Assembly (NCBI RefSeq): GCF_016802725.1
Contig: NC_052670.1
Coordinates: 15,715,641-15,779,640, forward strand
Length of the DNA stretch: 64,000 bases
Origin: Solenopsis invicta
Lineage: Eukaryota > Arthropoda > Insecta > Hymenoptera > Formicidae
Direction of reading: 5' to 3'
In this document: positions 30,174 through 41,794 of the stretch, piece after piece
Numbering within the stretch: the first letter of the stretch is position 1
Layout: every line of letters starts with the position of its first letter
Made by a program: the position numbers and the translations under genes
The notes under the pieces: model-generated
What the model was told of the DNA's origin: nothing
Databases searched by the model: none
Seen by the model: only the letters and a program-made list of their open reading frames with translations

Positions 30174-32530
30174 TTTGGTAAACCTTTATAAAAGTTACTA
30201 TTGATAGATTTACAAAATGACAGATTTACAAAAGGGGAGCAGCCTCTGACGACCTTGACATATGTTATCAATGGGAAGGTACTGAGTGACATACAAAAGG
30301 TTTTGAGTAATGCTCACTTCTTATTAAAAAAATATTATCAGAGAAAGAAAAAATAGTTCTTTTTAATTATTTCAGTAAATATTCATTTTACGAAAAAATG
30401 TGTCAAACAAAAAATGAAGCTAGTAATAAGCTCTATAAAAAAGGTTATACATTTTTTATCTAACTTCAATACTTTAGTCGTTATAGTAGAAAAACAGTTT
30501 TAAAATAATTTTTTTTTTAATTTTTAGTAGTTTTGTGTGAAAAGTAGATGCTTGGGCGGGGGAGGGACTCCGTCCCTCCCCCGCACCTCCTCCCCGTAAT
30601 TTTTCTAACCCAACCTAATCCTATTTTAATTGTAATTTGACCAAGGATATCTAATTGACGTTGCAATATTAGATTTGAAATTATGGCCCACCCCCTCCCA
30701 CACCCACCTCGTCATTAGTGGACCTGAGACAAAGTGGGTTGAGTTAGAAAAAATACGGGGAAGGGGTGCAAGGGGAGAGGCGAAGCCCCTTCTCCGCCCA
30801 CGCGTTCTCTGTATATTGCAGAAAAACTGTTTTGCGTCGAAAACCTTTCGACGCAAAATATTTTTTCTACAAGAACGACGAAAGTATTGAAATTAGGTAA
30901 AATATGTATATGACCTTTTTTATAGAGCTTATTACTAGCTTTATTTTTTATTTGACACATTTTTTCGTAAAATGAATATTTTCCAAAATAAGTAAGAAAA
31001 ACTGTTTTTTCTTTCTGTAATGATACTTTTTTAATAAAAAATGAACATTACTTAAAACCTTGTGTATGTCACTCACAAGCAAACCTACCCAACTGTTACA
31101 CTCCGATTTTGATGAGCTTTGAATATGTTGTAGTCTAGGTCAAAATAAGAGACACGTATTTTTTTATAAGGGCCCATACGCACTTTTAGGGGATGAAACA
31201 CCTCTTTGAAGAAAAAGAATTTTTTTTTCGAAGCGTATATCGTCGAAACTATAAGAGATAGAAAAAAATGTTCTAATTAAAAGTTAAATGGCATGAAAAG
31301 TACTATACAACAGTAATAAAAAATTTTTTTTGTTTTAATTTTTTTTATACTTTTCCTCATCACCTACCAATTTTTTTCAAAATTTTTATTTCTTTTTATA
31401 AGCGGAATAAAGTTTATTTTATTACGAATCCAACGATGTATAACAAAGTTATATTCCGACATTCCCATTTGCCAAAAATAATTAAAAACTTCTCTATACT
31501 CATGGTACGCGCACCCGTCCGTGTGCTACGGAAGTGTCCCTTTCCAATTTTGACGAGTTTTTAATATGTTGTAATACAAATAAAAATATGGGACACGCAT
31601 TTTTTATACGCCCATATGACCGTTAAGGGGGTGAAACACGCTGTTGAAAAAAATTGATTGTTTAATTTCTGAGGTAATACTGTCGAAACGGTAAAAGATA
31701 TAAAAAAAAGTTTCAAATAAAAATTTATGGCTTTCTATGTACTTTATAACCGTTCGCTCAGGTTTTTTAAAAATGTCATTTTTCTCAAAATCTTCTTCCC
31801 TCCTCTTCTAAATTTTTGAAAAATTTAAAATTTATCTTATATCAAAACTTATAGCCTATTTAACAACAAATTTAAACATGTATGATAAAGTTGTAGCTCA
31901 AAAACACATTTTTCAGAAATCAACTAATTAATATAGAAATAGAATAAATAGAAAACAACATATTAAAAACTCGTCAAAATTGGAAAGGGACTCTTCCGTA
32001 GCACACGGACGGGTGCGCGTACCATGAGTATAGAGAAGTTTTTAATTATTTTTGGCAAATGGAAATGTCGGAATATAACTTTGTTATACATCGTTGGATT
32101 CGTAATAAAATAAACTTTATTCCGCTTATAAAAAGAAATAAAAATTTTGAAAAAAATTGGTAGGTGATGAGGAAAAGTATAAAAAAAATTAAAAAAAAAA
32201 AATTTTTTTATCACTGTTGTATAGTACTTTTCATGCCATTTAACTTTTAATTAGAACATTTTTTTCTATCTCTTATAGTTTCGACGATATACGCTTCGAA
32301 AAAAAAAGTTTTTTTCTTCAAAGAGGTGTTTCATCCCCTAAAAGTGCGTATGGGCCCTTATAAAAAAATACGTGTCTCTTATTTTGACCTAGACTACAAC
32401 ATATTCAAAGCTCATCAAAATCGGAGTGTAACAGTTGGGTAGGTTTGCTTGTCAGTACTTTCCCATTGATAACATATGTCAAGGTAAAGGTTGTCAGAGA
32501 CTGCTCCCCTTTTATAAAGGTTTACCATAA
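30174..32530. mobile_element. Composite of nested long inverted repeats (~2.35 kb)
   Basis: Outer arms: GGTAAACCTTTATAAAAG and AAAGGGGAGCAG...CTTGACATATGTTATCAATGG (30174-30300) are complemented at 32445-32530. Nested left palindrome: 30305-30560 and 30850-31065 pair (TGAAGCTAGTAATAAGCTC and its complement), around a GC-rich core. Nested right palindrome: ~500-bp arms 31074-31571 and 31966-32455, nearly perfect, around a ~395-bp spacer that is itself a diverged copy of the arm unit (TTGACGAGTTTTTAATATGTTGTA / TTGATGAGCTTTGAATATGTTGTA). No coding capacity; foldback-type elements. Confidence 0.8.
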
Positions 32531-32619
32531 CTTTTTTCAATAGTTTCAATTTTTGTAATAAACTTAGTTATCAATAGTAATTTGTTCAATAGTAACTTAG
32601 TATTTTCTATAATAAATTT

Positions 32620-32859
32620 TTAGTATTTTTGCTCGAAATATTCTTGAATTTTACATATAGCAGCAGTTAATTCTTTTTGGCATTGAACCTGGCTTTCTTT
32701 GGCATTAGCTATTCGCTCCTTGTTTTTCCAAAAGATGTAACTTAGCGTCGTAATATTTTTGCCTCATATTACAGTCAGTTTGGGATACAGTTACGATGTT
32801 TTCGCACTGCTTGAGGGAACGTTCCAATCTTCTCGAAGAAACGTTTAATTTCCGTTTTT
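32620..32859 (-). pseudogene. C-terminal exon of a probable Harbinger-linked Myb/SANT-like protein
   Basis: A polypyrimidine-TTTTTAG acceptor at 32860 precedes a frame reading KRKLNVSSRRLERSLKQCEN ... NMRQKYYDAKLHLLEKQ, then after a frameshift ERIANAKESQVQCQKELTAA to a TAA at 32620. Such charged helical tails are typical of the second (Myb/SANT or MADF-like) protein of Harbinger elements, and the position convergent with the transposase fits. The DNA-binding N-terminus was not found, so this is tentative. Confidence 0.4.
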
Positions 32860-32979
32860 CTAAAAAAAGGTTTATTACAATTTATTAATTTATTAATTTT
32901 TATTTAAAGCAAATAAATTGTAAAAATTTTTCATTCACAATTCTATTTGCGGTATTTACATGAACGGCATGTACAGTAC

Positions 32980-33365
32980 TCGATGCGTGCGAGCGGTGCG
33001 GTGTCTCTGTCTTCGTCGCGCTTTATTATTCTTCTGCGCGGCGTGTTTACTTCGCTGGTGCGAGATTAATGGAGCGGACCGCGGGGTCCGGAGCGCGGGT
33101 CAGGACCTCGTGCAGACGGCTCGATGACGTATTTCTCGGAACCGGCCGGTTCGTTAAGTCGCAGTAGGTGGATTCCGCGGGGATTCCCTTAGTAGGGGAA
33201 TCCGGTATTTAATAAATCCTCCGGACCGACGGCAGCTATCCCAAAAGCCCTTCAGCTCTCGGTAGAGGTAGAGATATCTCTACCCCTTGGGTGACAGCCA
33301 GGAGCGGCGACTTGTCGGCTCGCCATGTGTGGAGTTGCACAACTTGATCGATTGGTAAGTGGGGG
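32980..33365. other. GC-rich island, unassigned (possible LTR or 5' exon)
   Basis: Sequence switches to GC- and CpG-rich, with small palindromes (GGATTCCGCGGGGATTCCC, GGTAGAGGTAGAGATATCTC), a TATTTAATAAATCC box near 33210, and a consensus donor GGTAAGT at 33354-33360. No protein frame recognised. Could be a solo LTR or a non-coding first exon. Confidence 0.3.
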
Positions 33366-33545
33366 GGGAGGGGAACAAATTTTTCAGAATTTATTTAATT
33401 TTCATATTAAAATCTCTTTATCATAAGAAATTATATAAAATAATGGGCAATGAAGTTGTAAATATTTTATAAATGTTTCTAATTTAACTTGAAACATACT
33501 TAAACTCATGAAATAAAACATAATGAAGAAAATTTGATAAAAAAT

Positions 33546-33787
33546 TTAATTTCGTAGAGCAAACGTACTCTGAATTTTATTTTTTATAATGAACTTATCC
33601 ATAAGTGCATCAATATCTAAAGTTTCAGCAATCTCGGAATGCACATGCAATATAACTGCTGAATTCAATCGAACTTGTTGCATCGTAGAACGTAAATATG
33701 TTTTTAAACTTTTTAAAGCAGAAAAAGAACGTTCTGCAGTACACGACGTCACCGGTATTATTAATAACACAGGCCTCCGTTTTTAAA
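33546..33787 (-). pseudogene. hAT transposase C-terminal dimerisation domain fragment
   Basis: About 80 codons read VLLIIPVTSCTAERSFSALK, SLKTYLRSTMQQ and a helical tail. The PVT-xx-x-ERSFS-L-L-K-x-YLRSTM pattern is the hAT dimerisation (Dimer_Tnp_hAT) motif, of the ZMYM1-like kind. Only this C-terminal end remains. Confidence 0.8.
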
Positions 33788-33800
33788 CTTCTTTTCTGTT

Positions 33801-34735
33801 GTTTGAATAAACTTTATCATTTCCGATGTATTTTTGCGCGCTAAGCACGAATTTGGCAAGCAAATTGCTCCATCATGTCAGGTTTTTGAGAAAAGTGAAG
33901 TTAAAAGTGTCAAAAACGTTTTTCAATATATTCGAGATTTTTTTGCTAGCAAAGTAAATTTTTTTCTACTTCCGCTTATGTCATTTTAAAGTGTCAACTT
34001 TTACCTTTAAAACAGATTTTCTTTAACGTCGTACGTTTTTCTTTTACCGAGTTTATCTCTGTGTAGTCATACCACGACCAACATTTCTCTGGCCAACGTG
34101 GTTTCGTGTTTGAATAAAACTTACCATTTTCTATGTATTTTTGCGCACTAAACACAAATCTAGCAAGCAAATTGCTCTATCACATCAGATTTTTGAAAAA
34201 ATTGAGGCTAAAGTGTCAAAAATGACATTTCTCATTTTTTTCCTAGTAAAGTAATTTTTTATATACTACCGAATATGCCATCTTAAAGCGTCAACTTTTA
34301 CCTTTAAAATAGATTTTTTTTAACGGCGTATGTTTTTCTTTTACCAAGTTAATCTCTGTATATAGTCACACCATAACCAACATTTCACTGGCCGACATGC
34401 AATGGTTTCCATTGTTTAAATAAAAGTTACCATTTCTTATGTATTTTTGTCCGCTGAACACGAATCTGGTAAGCAAATTGCAGTAAGCAATTAATATATA
34501 ACGTCAGATTTTTGAGAAAAGTGAAGTGTCAAAAAGTGTCAAAAATGATCTTTTTCACCTCACTATTTTAATTACACTGTTCTCAAAAATCTGACGTGAT
34601 AGAGCAACCATTGCAGATTCGTGTTATGCGGACAAAAATACATGGGAAATGGTGACTGTTATTCAAATAACGGAAATCACGTCGGCCAGCAAAATGTTAG
34701 CTGTGGCGTAACTACACAATTAAATTAGTAAAGGT
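33801..34735. repeat. Satellite-like tandem repeat, ~306-bp monomer, plus an inverted copy
   Basis: TTTGAATAAA-CTTTACCATTT, CTATGTATTTTTGCGC, CAAGCAAATTGCTC, CATCAGATTTTTGA-AAA, AAGTGTCAACTTTTACC blocks repeat from 33801, 34108 and 34414 (periods 307 and 306; the third copy is partial). From ~34565 the same unit runs in reverse complement to ~34735, making an inverted junction near 34555. Confidence 0.8.
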
Positions 34736-34979
34736 AAAACATACGATGTTAAAACAAATATATTTTAAAGATAAAAGTTATAATAAAATTATTTTTGCAA
34801 AATTTCTCAAATGCGAAAAGTATATTTTCTTAATTTGGAAACAAAAAACTCAGAAAAATTTATTTTTACTAAAAAAATTAAGGCGGAGTTTGTTGAATTT
34901 TTAATTTGTATTTATAATCTCCAGCAATTATATCGTGAATTATGTGAAAATTAAAAGGTTCATATATACCATATTACAA

Positions 34980-35225
34980 AGTGAGTCAAGATTACAGAGA
35001 ATTGCTTTTTGATTGTATAAGAGCACATAATGGTTGTAACAATAATCCTATATTTCGTCAATTTGTTGATATACTTAAAAAAAATTTTAGTACATCATAA
35101 ACTTCATCCAGATAAAATAGATAATTGCATACTTCAAGAAAATATTTCTATGTTACATACAGAAAAAGAGGGTATTATGGCTACTGTCAACAATACAGCT
35201 ACCCCTATTATTTCCGTTATTAGGT
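34980..35225 (+). pseudogene. P-element / THAP9-like transposase fragment
   Basis: One frame reads YRELLFDCIRAHNGCNNNPI, FRQFVDIL, then after a frameshift near 35080 VHHKLHPDKIDNCILQENIS. The IR-x-x-NGCNNNP-x-x-x-QF block is typical of the C-terminal part of P-element-like transposases. Upstream catalytic motifs are not seen. Dead remnant. Confidence 0.55.
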
Positions 35226-37530
35226 GATGTATTCTAACAATTGCTTATGGAGTTATTTGTTTAGTAGCTCGCCGCTTTTTAGAGATGCTAATATGCCAAT
35301 ACATAATACTTGACAATTGTTATAAGACATTTTTACTTCTGAGCACTTCTAAACTTTTTCAAGGTATACTTTTAACCTTTAATTACATACACTTATTTAT
35401 TATTCTTAAACTTGAGTGTATTATCACACGAAGGTACATACACTCGAGTGTTTTCTTGTTATTTAATTTTTTATTCGTCCGTATACATTTCGAGTTATAC
35501 AAAGTTTAAAACAATAACATGGAATTTTGTTAATATGGTTTTTTAAACGAAATTTTTATATCGAAATATTCCTTCAATAAACCGATTGTCATTCTAAAGA
35601 GCGGTGTTTAGAAACATTAGAGACATCATTTTACGCTTGTTGTGTAATGTTAAACAGGGATAAAATAATATTTTTAAATAGTAAAATTTCATTAGAAAAA
35701 AATTTTTTTAATCTATAAATATTTACTAAAATTGATAATATTCTATTAGAAAAATTTTTATTTTTTTAACACAAAATATCAAATATCACATGATATTTAC
35801 CCATTGTTCCTTTATTTAAAAATCTTTATATTATTACCTTCTCCACCTTGTTAAATTCCCTTCTTCTTTCTGTATTAGTGCCACAAAACTTTTCTTCCTT
35901 CTATCATTAATTCATTTTTATACTTTTTCTAATCCAACCTCACAATAATAATATTTTTATACAAAAGAACATTTTAACAACAATAATGTAATAAATGCTA
36001 AACGAAATCGCTACCTGAAAATAAAGTATAACACAAAGTATCAATTCCTTCTGAAGATAATTTTTACAACTATAAATAAAGACGTTTAATAAAACTTATC
36101 TGAAACAATCATGAAATCCTCCAAAGGAAAAGAAAAATCTTTAGATGCAGGAAACAGAACCAACGCAATAAATAAATTTGTAATAATTAATTCGATAATA
36201 TAATAATATTACACTATTAACCTCTTTATGCATATAACAGTTATTATGTCTATTACTGTTAACACGATCTCCGCTATGACAGCCGATCACGAAGTTAGCA
36301 CAACGATAGAACCAATCAGCACTTCGGAAAAGCGACAACAATAAATTCGATAATTCGAGAATCGATGCAATACATTTTTTCAGAAAAGATATATACTTAC
36401 TAATTATAATCGAGGAAAGTTTCAGTTCCGATAAGCTTTTATTGTTCTTCTTTCCGTACCAAATATAATCCTTTGTAACAGTTATTGAAAATATACTTTT
36501 TAATATATTCAAAATGACAGTTTTTAAATTCTTGCCACCAATTTTTGAAAATTCTTTTATCTAGAAAAAGGAATATTTTTTAAAAGACAGAAAATAAAAA
36601 ATTAATTAAATACAGTATATATTTTACATTTTATACAGTTATATATTTTTAAATAACAAATATAAATAAAAATATAAATGTTTTATTTTGCGATGATTAA
36701 ACGTATAAAGTCATTGAATTATTTAAAATTTAAAATATTCTATAGAGATAATTAATATATAAAACATATAAAGAGACATTTTACCAAGTTTTGCAATAAT
36801 TATTATCGATGCAAGCCATTTCCAATTGATTTATACCATCGTCGGTTTTAAGTAACATAATACTTGTAGTTTCTTCATTGGCTTTAATGGCATCATTTTG
36901 CGTGTTATTAGTTTCCCTTTGTTCACTAAATTGTAATTAATTTTCCATTATTATATTTAACTTTTGGTTTTGCATAGAAAATTTTCTACACACTTGATGC
37001 TTGAATTCATCAATTCTGAAAAGAATGAAATAAACTATTTGATAACATATTAAAGGTATTATTTAATATCAGTATTAAAAGATACAATTTTGTTTAAGAC
37101 ATTACCAGTATATAAAAATAAATAAACTGTTATTGATTATTAGTAACTCTTAGTGGAAATGAATAGAGAAGTATTTGCATAAGATCGTGTTCTTACCTTC
37201 CTTATTATAGATAAATAACGTATAAAAATTAGAATTTCTTTTTCCTTCAAATGCATTATTACAGAAATTATTTTTTTCAGAAAGTATATGCGTATCTGCA
37301 ATAAAAAATATCTCATTATTCATCTCAATGATTTTGTGAAAATAAAGAAATATATGCATAAAATATAACAATTATTTGAGCATTTATAAACAGCAGTTTA
37401 TGTGATATCTGTGATATAAAGATCATTTTGCAAATTTGAATTTGTTGATTACAAAACTGTTGATCACTAGGTATTTGACGTATCTGTAATAAGTTCAATT
37501 ACAAGTATTACAATTTTTAATTAATTTGTA
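35226..37530. other. AT-rich stretch with dispersed repeats, no gene
   Basis: 35690-35945 is an inverted relative of the repeat block at 1-2160 (contains complements of GTGTCAT...AATAAAAATTT, and of the GGAGAAGGTAA purine block). 36200-36360 (ACACTATTAACCTCTTTATG...CACGAAGTTAGCAC...AGAACCAATC) has a relative at 46710-46850. Short open stretches here (35030-35227 excepted) look incidental. Confidence 0.5.
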
Positions 37531-37990
37531 AATATGTACATAGGGGGAAGCGGGACAGATTGATGCAAGGGATACATTGATGCATCACTCATATCTCCTA
37601 ATCGACAATATGTAATCGAGTGGCGACATCACTAAAACTTGTCTATACCTGCCTAAGCGCAACAGCTGCGATCCCGTTCCCATTCAATTAGTCGATGGCG
37701 TTTGGCGAGAGCTAATGTGTGCCTTCGAGTAAAAAAAAACCGAGTAAAAAAATGAAATATTAATGTGTTTAGACGTGCTTCTGTGTCATATTTCTACGAT
37801 CTCAATACACAAAACGTGAATAAGTGAATCTAACAACAGGATACCTTTTTATTATTTTAAAGAAATTGATTGGTTTATTTGTAGTTTTTTACTTTTTCAC
37901 AAAATGGGGCACATTAATACAGCAAAGTAGGGGGTACATTGATACGCATCAATGTGCCCCGCTGAAGTTTGATTCATTCAAAAAAAGGTG
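37531..37990. repeat. GATGCA/GGGGCACATTGAT repeat-like sequence
   Basis: GGGGGAAGCGGGACAGATTGATGCA, GGATACATTGATGCATC, GGGGCACATTAATACAGCA, GGGGGTACATTGATACGCA and its near-complement GCATCAATGTGCCCC cluster here. Looks like inverted terminal or subterminal repeats of a DNA transposon; no transposase seen. Confidence 0.4.
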
Positions 37991-38077
37991 TTCCATTTAT
38001 AAAGTGAAATTTCCTGTAATCCTATACTCTAAGCGACACCCTTTATAGAAAGAGTATTCCTCTTCCAAAACGATATC

Positions 38078-38155
38078 AAAGATTAGCTCAGTGTTAGCGT
38101 GTTAGGTTATGGTTCCAAAGATCTTAGATTCGAATCCCGCTGGCGCTGACATGGG
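38078..38155 (+). repeat. tRNA-like sequence (SINE head or tRNA pseudogene)
   Basis: An A-box-like TTAGCTCAGTGTTAGCG and a B-box GATTCGAATCCC are correctly spaced, as in polymerase III promoters, but stems do not pair well enough for a working tRNA. Confidence 0.4.
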
Positions 38156-38419
38156 TTTTTAAAAATTTATAAAATAATGCGTAATTGTAATAAATGAAGT
38201 GAAATGTTATTTGTGAAACAGTGAATACAGATATAAAGGTATAAGAACACACGGAAAAAAAGTTTACTAATTTTAAGTAAAATTTCATTGCTTCAAATAA
38301 ATAATTTTCTAAAATAGTCCCTAGCAGGCATTTAATTGATTCATAAAAATAAATTTCTTGTTACTTGTAAACATTTTCTAGAAGCAAAGGATTATATCTT
38401 GAAATAAAAATTGTATGTT

Positions 38420-38740
38420 ATACAAAGAAATAAAAATTAAATAAAGCACAGTCAACGTTGTCTTCAGGGAATACTTATATTTCTTGATAGAAATAAAATA
38501 TTTTTGACAAAAAATAAATTTTTTTTTGGAAGCAATATAAAATTTTATAAAATCAAAGTATTATTTATTGAAATAAAAGTAATATTTTATTTAAACAAAT
38601 AAAAATTAAATAAGATTTAGCAAAGGTTGTCTTCAATAAATACCTATATTTCTGGAAACAAAGACAATACTTCTAACGAAAAGTAACTTTATTTTTGAGT
38701 CAATTAAAACTTGTCTTCTATTGAGAATATTAATTCTTGT
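38420..38740. repeat. Subterminal ~180-bp imperfect duplication
   Basis: ACAAAGAAATAAAAATTAAATAA...GTTGTCTTCAG...AATACTTATATTTCT occurs near 38418 and again near 38597, with similar downstream sequence. Confidence 0.5.
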
Positions 38741-39058
38741 TCGGTAATAATGGTTTTTTAAAATAAAAATATATTTATTGCACTAAGAAATTAATTCCAA
38801 TGCAACTAATAAATACATTTTTCGAATAACTCTTTATTTATTTCAAAATAAATTATTTTGATTTTATTATATATGGTATTCAGAATAAAAGAATGTTATA
38901 TGGAACAATACTAATACTAAATAATACTAATTTAAATTTTTATCTATTTGAATCAAATTTATTTATTTGTTGCAACTAAAATTATACAGATAAAAGTATA
39001 CAAATAATACATAAAAATTGTTTTAATTATTAACATTGTAGTGTAATTAATATATATA

Positions 39059-41498
39059 TTAAAAATTGTTTCTTGCTATATAAATTTTGTCATCAATTAA
39101 ATATGTACTGAAAATTTTATACTCTTTTAAATTATCTTGGCTTATATATTCTATGTTTTTGGTCAATTCAAGTTCATAAGCAGTCAAATGTTCTGAATAT
39201 CCTATAGTTACGAAATGTGTATAAACAAAATAAACTTTTTGGTTGTTAGAGTCTAACATAATGACGTTAATTTTTCCAAAAGCTATAGATCCATTATCCA
39301 TAATCTTGTTAGTTTGTATTACATTGTTAACTTCATATGTCGTACCATTTAATTGAATCCAGTTGAAGCATTGAACATTTTTATAGTCTTCTGAAATACA
39401 TTTAAAAAATGAAAATTTTTTTGTATCACTGAAGTTTCCAATAGTGAGATATGCGATTATTAAAATCGTCATTACATACGAATCTATAACAAAGTTTCAG
39501 TTGATGTTTTAATGCTAATGAGCAAGCTATGTTTTTTCGAGAAGATATCGTTTTTCAATAAGCACTCACTTGTTTGTGCTTCGCTTCGAACCTTATGCAT
39601 GATAGGTTTTTTAATGGTCCATATTTTTCAATAATTATTCGTGAATAATGAACCAAATTATGATGTTTTGGTTACAAACAATTTTCGAAAAGATCTATGT
39701 GCAATTTTAAATAATTTCTTATATATATTTCAAGTAATCGATGAGTATTTAATGTCAAAGAATCTAATGCAGTAATACATACTATTTTTCTAAGAAGTAA
39801 ATATGGTTTCCAAAATTTGTTTTTTATAGGAATTAAATTACCAATTAATAAACACAAATTATTAATAAAAAATAACATTTTCGAAGCAGATAGAATTAAA
39901 AGTTCATTTTTTATTGCATCAACTTGTAATATTGGAGTAATGTTTTTTTCATAAAATGTGCGTTCATAATTATTCAATTGATTATTTAAGTGTTGTAAAG
40001 TAAACAATTTTTCAACGTTAATAAAATGATTTAGAATTTTTCCTAAATCATATCTGCATACACCTTTAAACAAGTCATGCATTGGATCTACAGATAAATT
40101 ATTTAATAAATGAAAAGCAGGTATTTTATTGAAAATACAAGGTTCTTGAACACCAAATATTTTTTTACTGCAATGTTCTGAGTAATCTTCAATTTTTCTA
40201 TTTAATTTCAAAATCTTCTACAAATTGTTTATGAAAATCTGTTTTAGAAACTGTGCAAATTCTACAACTGTACGTAGAATTAAAACTTGTATTGAAACCT
40301 AAAATGCTATTTAATCCTAAACTGTCTCCCGCTATGTATATAAGACTATAAAAAATTTTATATTTTTTACCACAAACATTTATTACTATGCCATTATTTT
40401 CTAAATCAGTTATTTGTTTAACAATATTGTGAAATATTCTTTCATTGCCAAAACATTTATGATCTGTATATTTATGGATTTGCAGTAAAAAAATATTTTC
40501 TAACATACTCGCGTATTCAGGTGGTAAGCAAGATATTGTACAATAAACTGTTCCAATTTTATTCAGACCTTTGTGTGATCCTAAAGGATTATTTACTTCA
40601 ACGTCATCAAAAAATGAAGTTAAAGGTATTTTTATATTTTCAGCATTTATTTCTTGAGATTTCCAAATTGTACCTTGTGTTATTGATTTTATTACAGAAC
40701 AATCCAAACAATTTTTTATGAAAGATATAATTTTATCAAAAACATGAGGCATTTCTAAAAATTTTTTCAGAACTGCATTGAAAGTATTGTTACAATATTC
40801 GTTTTTTTTTCGTTAACAATTGTATAGTTTTTTTGCATTTTCCTAATGAAAGAAAAGCTGAAATAATTATTTTCTCTGGTAAAAGTAAAAAAACCATTAT
40901 CTTTAAAAAATTTAAACGTCATATGTTCGATTTTAAAAACTTGTATAGAATTTTTCATTATTTCTATTTTTGCACATAGATCTGTTAATTGTTCATATTC
41001 AGATTGTAATTGATTTAAGCAAATTGAAAAAAAGAACGTATCAACAGAAGATAATATCATGAATAATTTTTTTGTCAGTATTATTTTCCGAATAAAGCTT
41101 AGCTATCAATTTTGTTGCAAAATACATAACCTTACATTGAAAACTTTTTAGATTTATTTCATTTTTTTTCTCCATTAAGTTACCGGAACTTATGCAATCA
41201 TTATCATGCGTGTTCAAATTACATTCTCGTTCATCGTTTTTTAATAATACTAATTTCCTTTCATTATCTTCTGCTAAAGTTTTTTTGAATAAATCTTTTT
41301 GTATAATGTCTGCATATTGAGACTTAATATGTTTTAATAGCGATTGGAATCTATGATACGTTCTTCTACAAACATCTATATTGCACCGTATTTGTGAATT
41401 TTTTAACGCTTTATGAAATATAGTACTTTAATGTGATTATTCCATTCTACTAAAGAAGGAAAAAGTTTTCCACAAAACATACAAATAATGTCATACAT
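39059..41498 (-). pseudogene. Tnp2-like (EnSpm) transposase with N-terminal zinc finger, frameshifted
   Basis: From ATG 41498: MYDIICMFCGKLFPSLVEWN with a C2H2-type start, then a frameshift near 41425 and YHRFQSLLKHIKSQYADI; a long helical part to ~40770; catalytic region MPHVFDKIISFIKNCLDC, NPLGSHKGLNKIGTVYC, YIAGDSLGLNSILGF and CRICTVSK (40752-40198); then PAFHLLNNLSVDPMHDLFKG (40211-39672), the Tnp2 D-x-MHDL-x-x-G signature; a decayed KYGPLKNLSCIRFEAKHKQ block (~39600); and a C-terminal domain open at 39472-39059. Frameshifts and stops near 41425, 40760, 40200, 39670 and 39550 mean it is dead, though the sequence is otherwise well preserved. Confidence 0.75.
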
Positions 41499-41794
41499 TT
41501 TTCCTAATGCAAAAATAATAATTTTTGTTGAAAAAATAAAAAAAATTGTTATATAATAAAATTTGTAATATTCAATCCTGACTGTTAAACTGTAACATTT
41601 AAAACAAAAACTTATGAGCTAATAAACTTATAGACCAACAAAGTTATAAACTAACAAAGTAATCTTATCGTACATTTTTATAGATTAAAAATATTTTGAA
41701 ATACAACATCCCTCATAAAACTTTTCTTTATAAAATCAGCTTTAGAAAAAGAATCTTTTTATTGAAATTCCAGATTTTTTAATCATTTACTATT

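Noticed and set aside
38078..38155. Functional tRNA gene
   Set aside because: Boxes A and B are present, but acceptor and T stems do not pair.
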